A DNA stretch of 44,675 nucleotides from Candidatus Fermentibacteraceae bacterium (GCA_016744855.1 JADGDO010000001.1:328811-373485), one strand, 5' to 3'. Counted from the stretch's first letter, positions 1-9,934 are shown. A program made the numbers and translations. Notes: generated by a model from the letters alone, not told the origin.

Positions 1-834
1 GTTCATGAAGCTGGAGCATTAATTCTAATAGATGCTGCTCAGCTTGCTCCTCACCGTAAAATTGATGTCAAGCCAGATGATCATCCTGAGCATCTGGACT
101 TTGTTGTGCTTGCAGGACACAAAATGTATGCACCATACGGAACCGGTGTTCTTATCGGGCCCCACCATGCGTTCCTTAATTGTTCTCCAGACTACAGTGG
201 TGGTGGCACGGTAAGTGTTGTTACTCCTGATGAAGTATACTGGGCAGATCTTCCCGATAAGGAAGAAGCCGGCAGCCCCAATGTTTCAGGTGCAATAGCA
301 ATGGCAGCGTCCGCACTAGCTCTGATGAACTATTCAATGGAAAAGATCGAGAAGCATGAAGTCGAACTGACACAATACTCCCTCAAGCGTCTAAAAGAAG
401 TCCCGGGAATGATAATCTACGGTGAAAGCGATCCATCCAAACTCGATAGAGTGGGTGTTATTCCATTCAATGTCGAAGGAATTCAGCATTCTCTTCTCGC
501 TGCAATTCTCGGTTATGAGGGTGGAATCGGTGTAAGAAGCGGCTGTTTCTGTGCACACCCATACGTTGTCAGTCTTCTCAACCTATCTCAAGAGGAAGCA
601 GAGTCCTGGAGAGATGAATTTCTTGCAGGGGACAAATCCCAAATGCCGGGGATGGTACGGATGAGCCTCGGATGCTACAGCACGAAGGAAGATGTTGACC
701 ATCTTATCTCAATGCTTAAAAAAGTAGCCGCGGGTGACTATAAAGGAAATTATGAAGTGGTTAAGAAAACTGGAGAATACATTCCAGTTGGATATGTCGA
801 ACCTTTTGATGACTACTTCAAATTCAACAGATAA
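1..834 (+). CDS. Class V aminotransferase, cysteine desulfurase-like (5' partial)
   Basis: The reading frame is open from base 1, so the start lies outside the window; 277 residues are visible. PLP-dependent fold-type I enzyme of the NifS/SufS/CsdB class. The Schiff-base lysine lies in AGHKMYAPYGTG (codon 121-123). Near the C-terminus GVRSGCFCAHPY resembles the SufS/CsdB loop that carries the persulfide-forming cysteine (codons 544-546 and 550-552 are both Cys). Family members remove sulfur from cysteine to give alanine and a protein persulfide. Two cysteines spaced CFC is not the canonical RxGxHCA motif, so a selenocysteine-lyase-like or divergent class V enzyme is possible. A terminator follows directly. 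Confident about the family, less about the exact substrate. Confidence 0.88.
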   Translation, partial: VHEAGALILIDAAQLAPHRKIDVKPDDHPEHLDFVVLAGHKMYAPYGTGVLIGPHHAFLNCSPDYSGGGTVSVVTPDEVYWADLPDKEEAGSPNVSGAIAMAASALALMNYSMEKIEKHEVELTQYSLKRLKEVPGMIIYGESDPSKLDRVGVIPFNVEGIQHSLLAAILGYEGGIGVRSGCFCAHPYVVSLLNLSQEEAESWRDEFLAGDKSQMPGMVRMSLGCYSTKEDVDHLISMLKKVAAGDYKGNYEVVKKTGEYIPVGYVEPFDDYFKFNR

Positions 835-858
835 ATCTTTCTCTTTCCAGTCTACACT

Positions 859-885
859 AGCCGGCCTTAACAGGTCGGCTTTTCT
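859..885 (+). terminator. Rho-independent terminator of the class V aminotransferase gene
   Basis: A 9-bp stem (AGCCGGCCT / AGGTCGGCT, one G-T wobble) with a 4-nt loop is followed by TTTTCT, 25 bases after the stop codon. Confidence 0.75.
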
Positions 886-987
886 ATATTGTTACCTTTC
901 CTCATTTCCTCAGATTTACTCAGCTCAGTATTTGGATGTAGAAGTCGGTGTTGTATGGAGACCGGAAAAATCACAGATATACTTGAA

Positions 988-2079
988 TCAATCAACTGAT
1001 AGAAGAAACACCCTTGGGTATTCTTCAGTGAATGGTGCCCATGCAATTGCTCCATGTTCGTTAATCACATAATTAAGTCGACCATTCTCAGGTATGCCAG
1101 TTATTCTTCCCTCGCAGGCAATCTCACCATCCTGGTTGTAAAGAAGCCATTCTTCCTGATTGGTTGTACCTTTTCTTACCCACAAGCGGTTTTGGTAATC
1201 AAACCCAAGGGATCCAACCTGAGGTCTGAATGAGATTGATTCAGATTCGAGGTCGACAACTGCACCTCCGGTAGAATAATTCACATAAACTTTTGGTTCA
1301 ATGTACCCCACATCCGAGGAATCAACTTCTACTTCCTCAATTGCCTCACCAACGATGCATCCTGAAGAACCGTCCATCGTGTCAACAAAATCAATAGAGA
1401 AATCGGAGTTATCCATTAGAGAGAAAAAGATTTTGCCGTTTCCAGAACAGCACGAAATGTATCCGGGAGAAAAAACAAAATCTAAGCCCGTGTAAGCGCT
1501 TCTCCAGCTCCAGATCTCCTCTTTGAAACCTGTCGTATCCCAGATATCCAGGTTGAAGCCCATGTCGAAATCTTCCCCATCTGATCTTGTTGAATAGTAG
1601 TATATCATAAATGAAGAGTCAGCTACAGCTACCATGGAAAAAGGAAGAATCGCATTTCCTGTTTCGATTGAATTCAGCAACTCCCCATCCTCTGAAAGAA
1701 TTTCGATGCGTCTTTTAACAAGGTCGGTAACAGCAACTCTACCATCATCAAGAATGGCAAAATCAAGTGGAAGTAAGAATTCCCCCGGACCTTCTCCCTT
1801 TCCTCCAATAGCCCGGAGAAATAATCCGTTACTATCAAAAAATGAGATCTTACAGCTGTACAAGTCAAGAACTGCAACTCCCCCATTCTGAGTTGGAAGA
1901 GCACTTGCTATCTCTCCGAATACATAATTACTGTCTCCCATCATTTCTCCTACAGTAGAGGCATATTCGATATTTTCAACTGGCTGTTGGTCAATTTCTT
2001 CAACCATTTCCACTTCAACCTCGCCACATCCGGTAAAAATGGAGAGAAGAACAATGCACAAAACAGTGAAGATTTTCAT
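988..2079 (-). CDS. 6-bladed beta-propeller lipoprotein
   Basis: A 363-residue exported lipoprotein. The signal peptide ends in a lipobox (IFTGC, Cys18), followed by an acidic linker rich in E and V. The body has NHL/6-bladed propeller-type repeats, including the signature GGKGEGPGEF, also seen as GGSGQGPGEF in the lipoprotein at 42501-43619, so the two are distant paralogues. I chose ATG at 2079 because AGGAAG precedes it at good distance and the signal peptide begins there; an in-frame ATG at 2130 would add 17 non-signal residues. Its ATG overlaps the stop of the upstream TfoX-like gene (ATGA), suggesting translational coupling. Ligand and role are unknown; a periplasmic or surface binding role is only inferred. 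Confidence 0.8.
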   Translation of the reverse strand: MKIFTVLCIVLLSIFTGCGEVEVEMVEEIDQQPVENIEYASTVGEMMGDSNYVFGEIASALPTQNGGVAVLDLYSCKISFFDSNGLFLRAIGGKGEGPGEFLLPLDFAILDDGRVAVTDLVKRRIEILSEDGELLNSIETGNAILPFSMVAVADSSFMIYYYSTRSDGEDFDMGFNLDIWDTTGFKEEIWSWRSAYTGLDFVFSPGYISCCSGNGKIFFSLMDNSDFSIDFVDTMDGSSGCIVGEAIEEVEVDSSDVGYIEPKVYVNYSTGGAVVDLESESISFRPQVGSLGFDYQNRLWVRKGTTNQEEWLLYNQDGEIACEGRITGIPENGRLNYVINEHGAIAWAPFTEEYPRVFLLSVD

Positions 2080-2411
2080 TTTTTCTTCCTCTTGGTTGAA
2101 GACGGAATCTTCAGTGAGATAAGAGCCCATGAAGAAAACTCTGCAGAATCCTCGAGTACCCTGGGAGGAATTTCATAGTATTGCATATACATTTCTTTGT
2201 CTGGAAAGGGTTTGAAGCGGGAGGAACCTTCATTCTCGTAATCAATTCTGTTGGAATCATCTACTTTCAGGTAAACAGTATCATCGGCCACAAGACCAAA
2301 GATTTTTCCACCTCGGTAAAGCCCTGCCCCACCGAACATTTTTCGGTGAGTTACCTGAAGTTCTGACAGCTGATCTTTGAGGTATTCTAGAAATTCATCA
2401 CTGACAGCCAT
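2076..2411 (-). CDS. TfoX N-terminal domain-like protein
   Basis: A 111-residue cytoplasmic protein. The segment RKMFGGAGLYRGGKIFGLVA is the hallmark of the TfoX N-terminal domain family, followed by YLKVDD and a Pro-rich YEIPP region. The C-terminus is a basic run (STKRKKK). The family is named after a competence regulator, but stand-alone N-domain proteins are widespread and mostly uncharacterised, so no competence role is claimed. AAGGA lies 7 bases before the ATG. The gene is first in a two-gene unit with the propeller lipoprotein (4-base ATGA overlap), an odd pairing of a cytoplasmic and an exported product. Confidence 0.8.
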   Translation of the reverse strand: MAVSDEFLEYLKDQLSELQVTHRKMFGGAGLYRGGKIFGLVADDTVYLKVDDSNRIDYENEGSSRFKPFPDKEMYMQYYEIPPRVLEDSAEFSSWALISLKIPSSTKRKKK

Positions 2412-2481
2412 TTTTCATTCCTTCCCCTAACACCTTAATAGTCAATTGAGAAGATCTACAAACACCGAATCATTTCTTTCT

Positions 2482-4713
2482 CTAGTTCAACATAACTACA
2501 GGCTGAACAAGACTTCTGCTCTCAGTTTGCAATCTGCAGTAGTAAAGTCCATCCGGTACATCTCTCCCATTTGCATCTCTGCCGTTCCACAAAGCATGAA
2601 TATCTCCGCCTTTAGCCGTATCAAGAGGCATCGTTTGAATGATTCTTCCAGAAGTATCATAGAAATTAATGCGAGCAATTTCTCCAGCGAGAACTGAGCA
2701 GTAGATATTCAGTGTCCCAACGCATGGAGAGGCCCCAATGCGAAGAGAAATATCAGGAGCAATCACTGCTTCAGAGAGATCCTCAATTGAGGTAACAGAC
2801 TGGTAGAGGTAGGGAGACATGTTGAATTGCGTTGCCGTTACATAAACGTCTGAAGCTGCGGTGAAATCCGGAATGGTAAAGGAAACATTACCGGCTGCAT
2901 CAGTATAATCGGAGTTCATCCAGGAGCCAGAAGCTGAATCGTAGACCTTTACTGCGATGAGGGCTCCTTCGAGTGGAGTTCCGTCAGCGCTGACATTGTA
3001 AGTTGATGTTCCCGGAACAATAGGATCAGGGTGTTCAACAGTAATGAGCGGTAGTGGAGCTGTATCGTAATAGATATCCATTTCGGGGCATCCGAAGAGC
3101 ATATGCATGTGATTGTTATCGACAGCGGAAGAGCCGTAGTAGTTGAAAACCTCGTTCTTAGACCAATCTGTTACTGCACCCATGTGTCGTACTTCCTCCT
3201 GGAAGTATCCTTTAAAAATCCATTTAACTAAGGAATCCGCAGCACCGTATGGGCTGTTTGTTGTTGGCCCCATTGCACCTATGGCACCTCTGGCGTCACC
3301 GATGGAACCCTCACCCATAAGCGCTTCGCAGAAGCAGTAATTACCGTCAAACATTCCGACCTGACATGCAACAAGTGCGAACCAGGGCAGTTTTCGCCCG
3401 TTCTGAAGAGCGGCAATATCTCCAGTATCAAATGTAGGTGGATAGATAGTAGTCACATCACCATGCCCGCAGTGACCTAGTATGGATATACCGTCGTTTA
3501 TCACTTCAGAGAGGTTGGCAACAGTGGGAGTTATCCCCCCGTTTGCGCACAGCCAGAGAGGACTCATTCCAGCAGCCATCATGTATTCCATGTATTCCCA
3601 TGAGTTTTCTGTGAACTCTGTATGACCCAGACTAACACCCTTTTGAAACCAGCTCTCTTCGCCCTCATAGGGGTACATTTCATGCTGGACTATTTTCCAA
3701 GCTTCATACTGAAGATCTTCAGTGTCCTGCCCGGAAAGCCTTCCGACGTGAATACTTGGCACGCAGCCGGAACCGATAACACCATAAATATTATCTGCAG
3801 AATGCCCATTGTATGTTGGTGATGGAACAACATCTGCATCTCCTGCAATGAGGATGTACTCTGGGGGTACGGCCCAGGTATTGAAGGCTTCTTCAATATA
3901 AGCATCAATTTCCGTTGAAGTTGTACCAATTTCAGGAATAACTCCTGTGACAACCTCAAAGCCCTTTCTGTTTTTCCAGTTGATAAGATGGCTTACTTTA
4001 TCAATTCCTTCAGCAGTCGATATAACAAGATAGCAACCGTCAACAAGATTCCTCTGTAAATCAAGACCTACAACGCTATCGTAGAATGGCATAAAACTTC
4101 TTGTAAGAGAATTTGCCGGTCTCGTAAGCTCATTCGCTCCATCTGCTTCACCACTAAAGAACCTAACAGTAACAGAAGTAGTTATCTCCAGATTGCAGGA
4201 AGAGGGATTCCAGGAAACCGGAAAAAACAAAGCCCGTACTATTCTTATATCTCGAAGTATCTCAACTGACTCAATATCTACGGGAGAGCCAGGCCAGGAA
4301 TCATCTCCTTCGTAAAACTCCTCATCAATCCTCTCGCTCTCTCTGGATTCTCCCCTAACAGGCAGTGGCTGAAATGGAAAAATGCTACCGGGTAAATGTA
4401 TCGTATAATGTGATGATTCAATAATTTCAACGCTCATATCTCCAGCAGAAGGCACTTGAATCATCCTCCTGATGACAGGTAAGTCAGGTAGCCCCGGAAC
4501 AGCTGCTAAACCTTCACCAGGAACCCTGAGGACTGAGTTTAAGCCGAATTGTTCGTATTCAAGTGTGGAAAGGTTGAATTTGACGGTGATACCATCGTTA
4601 TCAGAAGAAATTACCTCGGTAATTCTTTGAACTGAGGGCTCGTTGTAGAGTGTACCAGCATACATAGAGCTAATAGCAAGAAGTAATAAGATAAACTTAG
4701 GAGAAACAGTCAT
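2482..4713 (-). CDS. Secreted C25 (gingipain-like) cysteine peptidase with C-terminal sorting-like tail
   Basis: 743 residues. Signal peptide at 1-19 (hydrophobic LLLLAISSMYAG), propeptide-like N-terminal region to about 220, then a C25 catalytic domain: YILIAGDADVVPSP, the His in GHCGHG (His417) and the Cys in ALVACQVGMFDG (Cys450) match the His-Cys dyad of gingipain-type peptidases. An Ig-like segment follows (about 560-640). The last 90 residues form a FlgD-like/type-A sorting tail (INFYDTSGRI..., ALWNGRDANGRDVPDGLYYCR). GGAGG stands 5 bases before the ATG. C25 enzymes typically cleave after Arg or Lys; specificity cannot be read here. Length and architecture fit exported gingipain relatives in FCB bacteria. 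Transcribed divergently from the C10 peptidase. Confidence 0.9.
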   Translation of the reverse strand: MTVSPKFILLLLAISSMYAGTLYNEPSVQRITEVISSDNDGITVKFNLSTLEYEQFGLNSVLRVPGEGLAAVPGLPDLPVIRRMIQVPSAGDMSVEIIESSHYTIHLPGSIFPFQPLPVRGESRESERIDEEFYEGDDSWPGSPVDIESVEILRDIRIVRALFFPVSWNPSSCNLEITTSVTVRFFSGEADGANELTRPANSLTRSFMPFYDSVVGLDLQRNLVDGCYLVISTAEGIDKVSHLINWKNRKGFEVVTGVIPEIGTTSTEIDAYIEEAFNTWAVPPEYILIAGDADVVPSPTYNGHSADNIYGVIGSGCVPSIHVGRLSGQDTEDLQYEAWKIVQHEMYPYEGEESWFQKGVSLGHTEFTENSWEYMEYMMAAGMSPLWLCANGGITPTVANLSEVINDGISILGHCGHGDVTTIYPPTFDTGDIAALQNGRKLPWFALVACQVGMFDGNYCFCEALMGEGSIGDARGAIGAMGPTTNSPYGAADSLVKWIFKGYFQEEVRHMGAVTDWSKNEVFNYYGSSAVDNNHMHMLFGCPEMDIYYDTAPLPLITVEHPDPIVPGTSTYNVSADGTPLEGALIAVKVYDSASGSWMNSDYTDAAGNVSFTIPDFTAASDVYVTATQFNMSPYLYQSVTSIEDLSEAVIAPDISLRIGASPCVGTLNIYCSVLAGEIARINFYDTSGRIIQTMPLDTAKGGDIHALWNGRDANGRDVPDGLYYCRLQTESRSLVQPVVMLN

Positions 4714-4818
4714 TTAGACCTCCAGAAGAAAAGATGGGCTGATTATTACATATACATATATATACGCTTCTCTATACAGAAAACCCATAACGCACTGTGT
4801 AGAAATTTAATAGGTAAA

Positions 4819-4848
4819 TTGACATGTGTTTAATTGTTTCGCTATCAT
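4819..4848 (+). promoter_or_regulatory. Candidate sigma-70 promoter of the C10 peptidase gene
   Basis: TTGACA (4819-4824) and TATCAT (4843-4848) are separated by 18 bases. The gene's GGGAGGG ribosome-binding site (4879-4885) and ATG (4888) follow at normal distances. The 174-bp gap is shared with the divergent C25 gene. Confidence 0.55.
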
Positions 4849-4887
4849 CACTGCAATTAATAAGTCCGAGCTAAAACTGGGAGGGTT

Positions 4888-6360
4888 ATGAAAAATTCAG
4901 CAATACTTTTTCTTTGTTGTATCATTTTCGGAGGAATCGCAATAGCAAATCCTGTTTCAGCAAGTGATGCTGAAGCTGCAGCCCTCGCTAGACTTTCAAG
5001 GGACAACCAGAGTAATTCAAGACTAATTACTAACCTTTTTCCCGTTCAAAGCACTCTTTCGAGCTGGCCGATTGCCTATATCTTTGAACTCTCTCCCACC
5101 GGCTATGTAATCACTTCAACTGACACTCGCATTTCACCTGTAATCGCTTATTCATACCTCAGTGACTGCAGAATCAGAGGAGAATCAGAAAGTATCCTGA
5201 TCGACCTGGTAAGAACAGACCTGCAGCAGAGGATTTCTTCACTCGAAGAAGTACCATTGGAAATGCAGAATGCAAATATCCGCTCCTGGAATGAATATGT
5301 TTCCGGAGTCTTTACTAATACACTTCTTGAACAGTGGCCCCCGGCAGGTTCAACTCCTACAGAAGGTTGGCTGGAAGAGAACTGGTCCCAGAGCTCTCCC
5401 TATAATTTTTACTGCCCAATGGACCTCACCTCCTCCTCAAGAAGCATAGCTGGATGCCCTGCAGTGGCAATGGGAATGATCTTGAATTTTCTGAAAACAA
5501 CAAACAACACCAGATTCAATGATGGTGACGACTATTTTCACAATTACAACGAGTACTACTGGATTGATGATGATTACGAAGCACATGATTTTCCATCATG
5601 GCCGATCCTGAATGAATACCTTACAGAACTTGACAGCCTGTATGAAAATCAACTTCCTCTCAAGGATACAGACAAGGCTGCCCTCGTGTACGCAAGTGGA
5701 GCTGCCTGCAAGCAGGTTTACACATCCTCTGTTTCAGGAACTTTCGGTGTAATACAAGCTTTCAATGCCTATCAGAGATTTGCGTTCACTGAGAGTGAGT
5801 TACTCGATTCGTCTTCTGATAGTCTTTTCGAGCGACTTTCAGAGAACATGATAAATGCATTACCTGCTCATCTCGCAATAATAGATGCGGCATCGCAGTA
5901 CGGTCACAATGTTGTGCTGGACGGATACAATACAGACGAATTCTACCATATCAATTTCGGCTGGGGTGGAAGCAACAATGCCTGGTATCAGTTTCCCCTG
6001 GCAGGAATGCCCTACAGTATGAACATTATCGAAGGCATTATCCTGGACATTTCCCCTACCTCTCAGTCCATCTCAGAAAACCCGGATGCTGGCAGAGGTG
6101 AATTTGCTCTCTTGTCCTCTTTATCCAATCCAGTATCTACCCAGGCAGATTTCCAGTTAACAACACCTGTTACATGCAACTTAACTCTTTCGGTGTTCTC
6201 TATTTCAGGCAGATGTGTTGATACCATTCTTGAGGGTAGTTTTGCAGCTGGAGTACACAATTTCGCTTGGATTCCCAGAGATCAACCTGAAGGTATATAC
6301 CTTTTGAGAGCATCTGGTAATGATTTCGATAAAACACTCAAGATTACTCTGATACACTGA
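4888..6360 (+). CDS. Secreted C10 (streptopain-like) cysteine peptidase with sorting-like tail
   Basis: 490 residues. Signal peptide (to about residue 25), a Spi/streptopain propeptide-like region with GYVITSTDTRISPVIAYS, then a C10 catalytic domain. The catalytic Cys190 is in AGCPAVAMGMIL and His340 in YGHNVVLDGY, followed by INFGWGGSNNAWY, which carries the conserved Trp and Gly of the family. The last 85 residues form a FlgD-like tail ending in GIYLLRASG..., similar to the C25, M28, FG-GAP and RCC1 proteins of this window. It is probably activated by propeptide removal after export; that is family knowledge. GGGAGGG precedes the ATG. It stands back to back with the C25 peptidase, so the two secreted proteases may share regulation. 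Confidence 0.9.
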   Translation: MKNSAILFLCCIIFGGIAIANPVSASDAEAAALARLSRDNQSNSRLITNLFPVQSTLSSWPIAYIFELSPTGYVITSTDTRISPVIAYSYLSDCRIRGESESILIDLVRTDLQQRISSLEEVPLEMQNANIRSWNEYVSGVFTNTLLEQWPPAGSTPTEGWLEENWSQSSPYNFYCPMDLTSSSRSIAGCPAVAMGMILNFLKTTNNTRFNDGDDYFHNYNEYYWIDDDYEAHDFPSWPILNEYLTELDSLYENQLPLKDTDKAALVYASGAACKQVYTSSVSGTFGVIQAFNAYQRFAFTESELLDSSSDSLFERLSENMINALPAHLAIIDAASQYGHNVVLDGYNTDEFYHINFGWGGSNNAWYQFPLAGMPYSMNIIEGIILDISPTSQSISENPDAGRGEFALLSSLSNPVSTQADFQLTTPVTCNLTLSVFSISGRCVDTILEGSFAAGVHNFAWIPRDQPEGIYLLRASGNDFDKTLKITLIH

Positions 6361-6364
6361 TAAT

Positions 6365-8224
6365 CTATCTCTGTTCCATCGCACTGATAACTGTTTTACG
6401 GAGTGATTCCATGGTATAGGGTTTTGAAATTATGCCTTTGAATCCATAATCTCTGTAGTTGGCCATAACTGGACTTTCTGCATATCCACTAGATACGATT
6501 ACCGAGGCATTGGGATCAAGGGCTAGAATTTCCCTGACGGCCTTCTCTCCACCCATTCCACCCGGAATGGTCAGATCCATTAAAACAACATCAAAGGAAT
6601 CTTCTGAATGGAGGTTTTTCCTGTAACGTTGCACAGTCTCCTCCCCATCCGGTGCAGTATCCGCTAAACACCCCAGATGCTGTAGCATCTCTGAGACAAC
6701 TGTTCTAACAATTTGTTCGTCATCCATTACTAATACTTTGGGTTTCCTATCAAATAAATCCACAGATTCTGAACAAACTGCGTTGTCTGCAAGTGTACTT
6801 TCAATGAGAATTGCCGGAAGAAACAGAACAAACTCTGTTCCTTTATCCTCGTCAGATGAAACGGATATGTGTCCCCCATGCCTGTTCACGATGGAGTGAA
6901 CGGTAGCCAGTCCGAGGCCACGCCCCTTTTCTTTGGTGGTGTAGTAGGGATCAAAAATTTGATGAATGTTTTTTTCGCTAATTCCCCCTCCATTATCGAT
7001 TACTGTAATTTTTACGTATCTGCCTCTTTGTAGTGGAAGAGTAGATTGCCCGGGGATAGTAACATTCTTAAAACAGATTCTCAGGATTCCACCATCGGGC
7101 ATCGCCTGATCGGCATTGATTGCAAGGTTGGAGAAAACCTGCTGCATCTGCCCCTTGTCTGCCTCAACCATCCAGAGGTCATCAGGTAACTCAAAAACAG
7201 ATCTTACATTGCTACCCGACAAATCGAATTGTACAATATCCTCAACCAAACGTGGAAGACTAACGTTTCCCTTTATGGGAGCCCCGCCTTTTGCAAAAGT
7301 CAGTAGTCTCTTTGTAAGACGGGTAGCTCTGTTCATCGAATGTTCAGCATCCTCGAGAAATGCCATTGCTGAATCTTCAGCCTGCAATCCCTCTTTGGCG
7401 AGAGAAATGTTACCAAAAACACCCATAAGAATGTTGTTAAAATCATGAGCAATACCACCGGCCAGAGTGCCTAGGCTGGAGAGTTTTTCAAGCTTCTTAA
7501 GCTCTTCTTCCACTCTTCTATTCTCTGTGATATCCGTTATAAAACCCTCGAGGAAGCGTAGCTTTCCCTTTCCATCATAAACTCCGCATCCTCTCTCCCA
7601 GACCCACCTTATTTTTCCGTCTTTTGTCCTTATCTGATATTCGTATTGAAAATTATCCATTCCGGGAAAAACCCTCTGCGATTTCTCCCAGATTTCTTCT
7701 CTGAAGTTCTCAATAATAATGTTATTGTAAGAAATAACTTTGCTATCAACGAGCTCTTCGGGAGAGTATCCGGTAACTTCGAGACAGCCTTCACTCAGGT
7801 ATTTCATCGTCCAGTCTCTCACATTATCACATCTGTATGCGAAGCCCGGAAGATTATTTATTAGGGTTGCATACTCTCTATTTCTTGCTCTAAGGGCTTC
7901 TTCAGCCTTTTCTCTTTCGAGAAGCTCATTATTCAAGGCGCTCTGATTTTCCTTGTACGATCGGAATAGCGAGGAGATCAGCATAACTCCTATAAGCATC
8001 AGAATAGAAATAAGAAGGGTAATACTCTCATCCGTGAGTGTACTGGAGGAGGTTCCATTTATCAGGGAAGCAAGGACTATTGATCGTCTGATTCCCATAA
8101 AAACGATTCCGGCAACAAAGAAAAGCCATCCGTAGACCCGTCCTGTAAACCGGATGAGACCGATGGCAATAACTGCAGCTATACACTGAATCAGAAGGGA
8201 GAGAACAATAATTACAACATCCAT
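6365..8224 (-). CDS. Membrane PAS hybrid histidine kinase with C-terminal receiver domain
   Basis: 619 residues. About three hydrophobic segments (residues 1-90), a short coiled coil, a PAS/PAC domain (about 110-240, with MKYLSEGCLEVTGYSPEEL), HisKA with GGIAHDFNN (phospho-acceptor His260), HATPase_c with N-box NLAINADQAM and G-boxes DNGGGIS and GRGLGLA, and a receiver domain (VLVMDDEQIVRT) with acceptor Asp550 in VLMDLTIPGG. A hybrid kinase whose output partner is not adjacent; there is no DNA-binding domain, so phosphotransfer to another protein is likely. It runs tail to tail with the C10 gene (4 bases apart). GGAG precedes the ATG. The signal sensed is unknown. Confidence 0.92.
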   Translation of the reverse strand: MDVVIIVLSLLIQCIAAVIAIGLIRFTGRVYGWLFFVAGIVFMGIRRSIVLASLINGTSSSTLTDESITLLISILMLIGVMLISSLFRSYKENQSALNNELLEREKAEEALRARNREYATLINNLPGFAYRCDNVRDWTMKYLSEGCLEVTGYSPEELVDSKVISYNNIIIENFREEIWEKSQRVFPGMDNFQYEYQIRTKDGKIRWVWERGCGVYDGKGKLRFLEGFITDITENRRVEEELKKLEKLSSLGTLAGGIAHDFNNILMGVFGNISLAKEGLQAEDSAMAFLEDAEHSMNRATRLTKRLLTFAKGGAPIKGNVSLPRLVEDIVQFDLSGSNVRSVFELPDDLWMVEADKGQMQQVFSNLAINADQAMPDGGILRICFKNVTIPGQSTLPLQRGRYVKITVIDNGGGISEKNIHQIFDPYYTTKEKGRGLGLATVHSIVNRHGGHISVSSDEDKGTEFVLFLPAILIESTLADNAVCSESVDLFDRKPKVLVMDDEQIVRTVVSEMLQHLGCLADTAPDGEETVQRYRKNLHSEDSFDVVLMDLTIPGGMGGEKAVREILALDPNASVIVSSGYAESPVMANYRDYGFKGIISKPYTMESLRKTVISAMEQR

Positions 8225-8275
8225 GACTCCAGCCTATTTCTCATCGGTCTATCTTTTTTCTTCAGAAATGTCCAT

Positions 8276-8298
8276 TTACATTTCGAGCATAAATGTAA
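8276..8298. promoter_or_regulatory. Perfect inverted repeat upstream of the hybrid kinase gene
   Basis: TTACATTT - 7 bases - AAATGTAA, perfect 8-bp arms in the 126-bp gap between the kinase start and the end of the upstream gene. It could be an operator or part of the promoter; nothing shows which protein binds. Confidence 0.4.
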
Positions 8299-8350
8299 TC
8301 ATTAAAAGAAACAAGTCATAAAGAGTAGCAAAATCTTATTTCTTCTCAAT

Positions 8351-9805
8351 TCAATGAGATTCACGGTACTCACCAACGGAAGCTTCTGACAAAGCGGACA
8401 AACCGGTTTCCCTGCCTTCGGAGTACCAGCCAGTAAGCTCGTAAAAAGACCTCACAGCTGGATTGTCAATATATTCTCCGGCGACAGCCTTTTCCATTTC
8501 CAGAAGAAGATCCAGATATCTCCGTTCCCTTTCTGGCATTGAACCAAACATTCCAAGATCGTCGAGATCCCACTGGTAGTTTGATACAAAAATAGGGAGA
8601 AACTCGAGGTATCCTGCATCTGAGGCTGAATCTCTGTTCCTCTCCATCTCATTCTGAAGAGTGTAGACGAGATCTAGCCTTCTTTGCATTTCACCAGCTA
8701 TAACAACTTCTCCAGAAACTTCAGGTATGAAAAAATTGCCAATCATTATTCCGTTCGGGGGTTCTGCACCCTGGATCAACCAGGGTAAAGCCTCAAGAAT
8801 TCTCAGTGTAAGCCTGGTATTAGACTGAATACCCCAGAAATTTCCCTCACTAAGAAAATCAACAGCACTGGAAAGAAGCTCATCCTCAGTCCATACAACA
8901 GTGTTGTACATGCGCTCGGGATTAATGGAGTTTTCCCAGAATCCCAGCTGCATCCCCTCCTCTACAGAAAAGCTGATGTTCTCATCTGGTTCAAAATCTC
9001 TGTAATGCCAACGGATCGTGCGGCCGTCAACAACAGGCTGGCCTGTCCAGTGCCAGTAACAGAGAAGAGTATCATTTAAAGTAGGGTCCGGCATTTCATC
9101 CGGTAAAGTTAGAGTCACAACAGCGTCTCCAATAGGGCCACTCCAGGTGCCACCGGATGTAAGGATATAATTGATAGTATTAAAGGACCAGGGACCGTTC
9201 CGAATGTAATCCCAAGAGGTATTGTAGGTGTTTTCCAGCATGATTGTTTCACGCGGGGCAAATTTCATTTTCCAGACAGCTACTACTGGACGCCAGATAA
9301 GACCCTCTTCAAGAGAAAGTGCGCATTTTCTGAAGACTACTTCCACCTCTTCGCCATCGATAAAAGTTCTGAAATCAAGCTCTTCCGGAACATCCTCCAT
9401 AGCGTCCATTCCACCTACGATGGAGTGATTCTCCCATTCGGGTCTGTTTTCACCGTCGAAAGACCTGCTCAATTCCTCAGCAAGCATTTCCTCATCCATT
9501 GCTGTGTAAGCATGACCGAACTTAGCATCGAAGGGAAAGCCAACTGTAACAAACTGCTCCTCGTCCGAACTGTTAACAAGCTCGAAAATGCATCTAACTT
9601 CCATATGAGGAAGCCATCCGTTTTCATCGGAGTATTCAGAAAATATCCCCCCGGATGGTTCTATGTAGACACTTTCAGCAGCCATGGATATTTCATTGTT
9701 TGAAATCATGGCTACAGTTCTTCCATCGGGAAACTCGAACATCATAGCGGAATCAGCAAGGCAAACAACGGCAAGAACCAATAAAATCGGAATTGTACGG
9801 CACAT
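8351..9805 (-). CDS. Exported protein of unknown function (DUF4424-like features)
   Basis: 484 residues with a clear signal peptide (IPILLVLAVVCLADSA). The N-terminal half is a beta-rich region (NNEISMAAESVYIEP, RCIFELVNSSDEEQFVTVGFPF) reminiscent of DUF4424-type exported domains, where an NGxxxLxxENVxI pattern is followed by Asn/Val-rich strands; this resemblance is from memory and weak. The C-terminal 150 residues look helical (NEMERNRDSASDAGYLEFLPI, LLLEMEKAV). No catalytic motif was recognised. GGGAGGG precedes the ATG, so the start is secure. It may be cotranscribed with the kinase downstream (126-bp gap). Function not assigned. Confidence 0.75.
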   Translation of the reverse strand: MCRTIPILLVLAVVCLADSAMMFEFPDGRTVAMISNNEISMAAESVYIEPSGGIFSEYSDENGWLPHMEVRCIFELVNSSDEEQFVTVGFPFDAKFGHAYTAMDEEMLAEELSRSFDGENRPEWENHSIVGGMDAMEDVPEELDFRTFIDGEEVEVVFRKCALSLEEGLIWRPVVAVWKMKFAPRETIMLENTYNTSWDYIRNGPWSFNTINYILTSGGTWSGPIGDAVVTLTLPDEMPDPTLNDTLLCYWHWTGQPVVDGRTIRWHYRDFEPDENISFSVEEGMQLGFWENSINPERMYNTVVWTEDELLSSAVDFLSEGNFWGIQSNTRLTLRILEALPWLIQGAEPPNGIMIGNFFIPEVSGEVVIAGEMQRRLDLVYTLQNEMERNRDSASDAGYLEFLPIFVSNYQWDLDDLGMFGSMPERERRYLDLLLEMEKAVAGEYIDNPAVRSFYELTGWYSEGRETGLSALSEASVGEYRESH

Positions 9806-9934
9806 GCAACCCTCCCCTAAAAATAGACAACCTCAAATATCTCAATATCCCTCAGCTCCGCAAGTGGGGAAATTACAATCGGAGCGTTGGAGCTGCGATT
9901 CTGCACCACATCCAGCTATCATCAAAACTGAGTT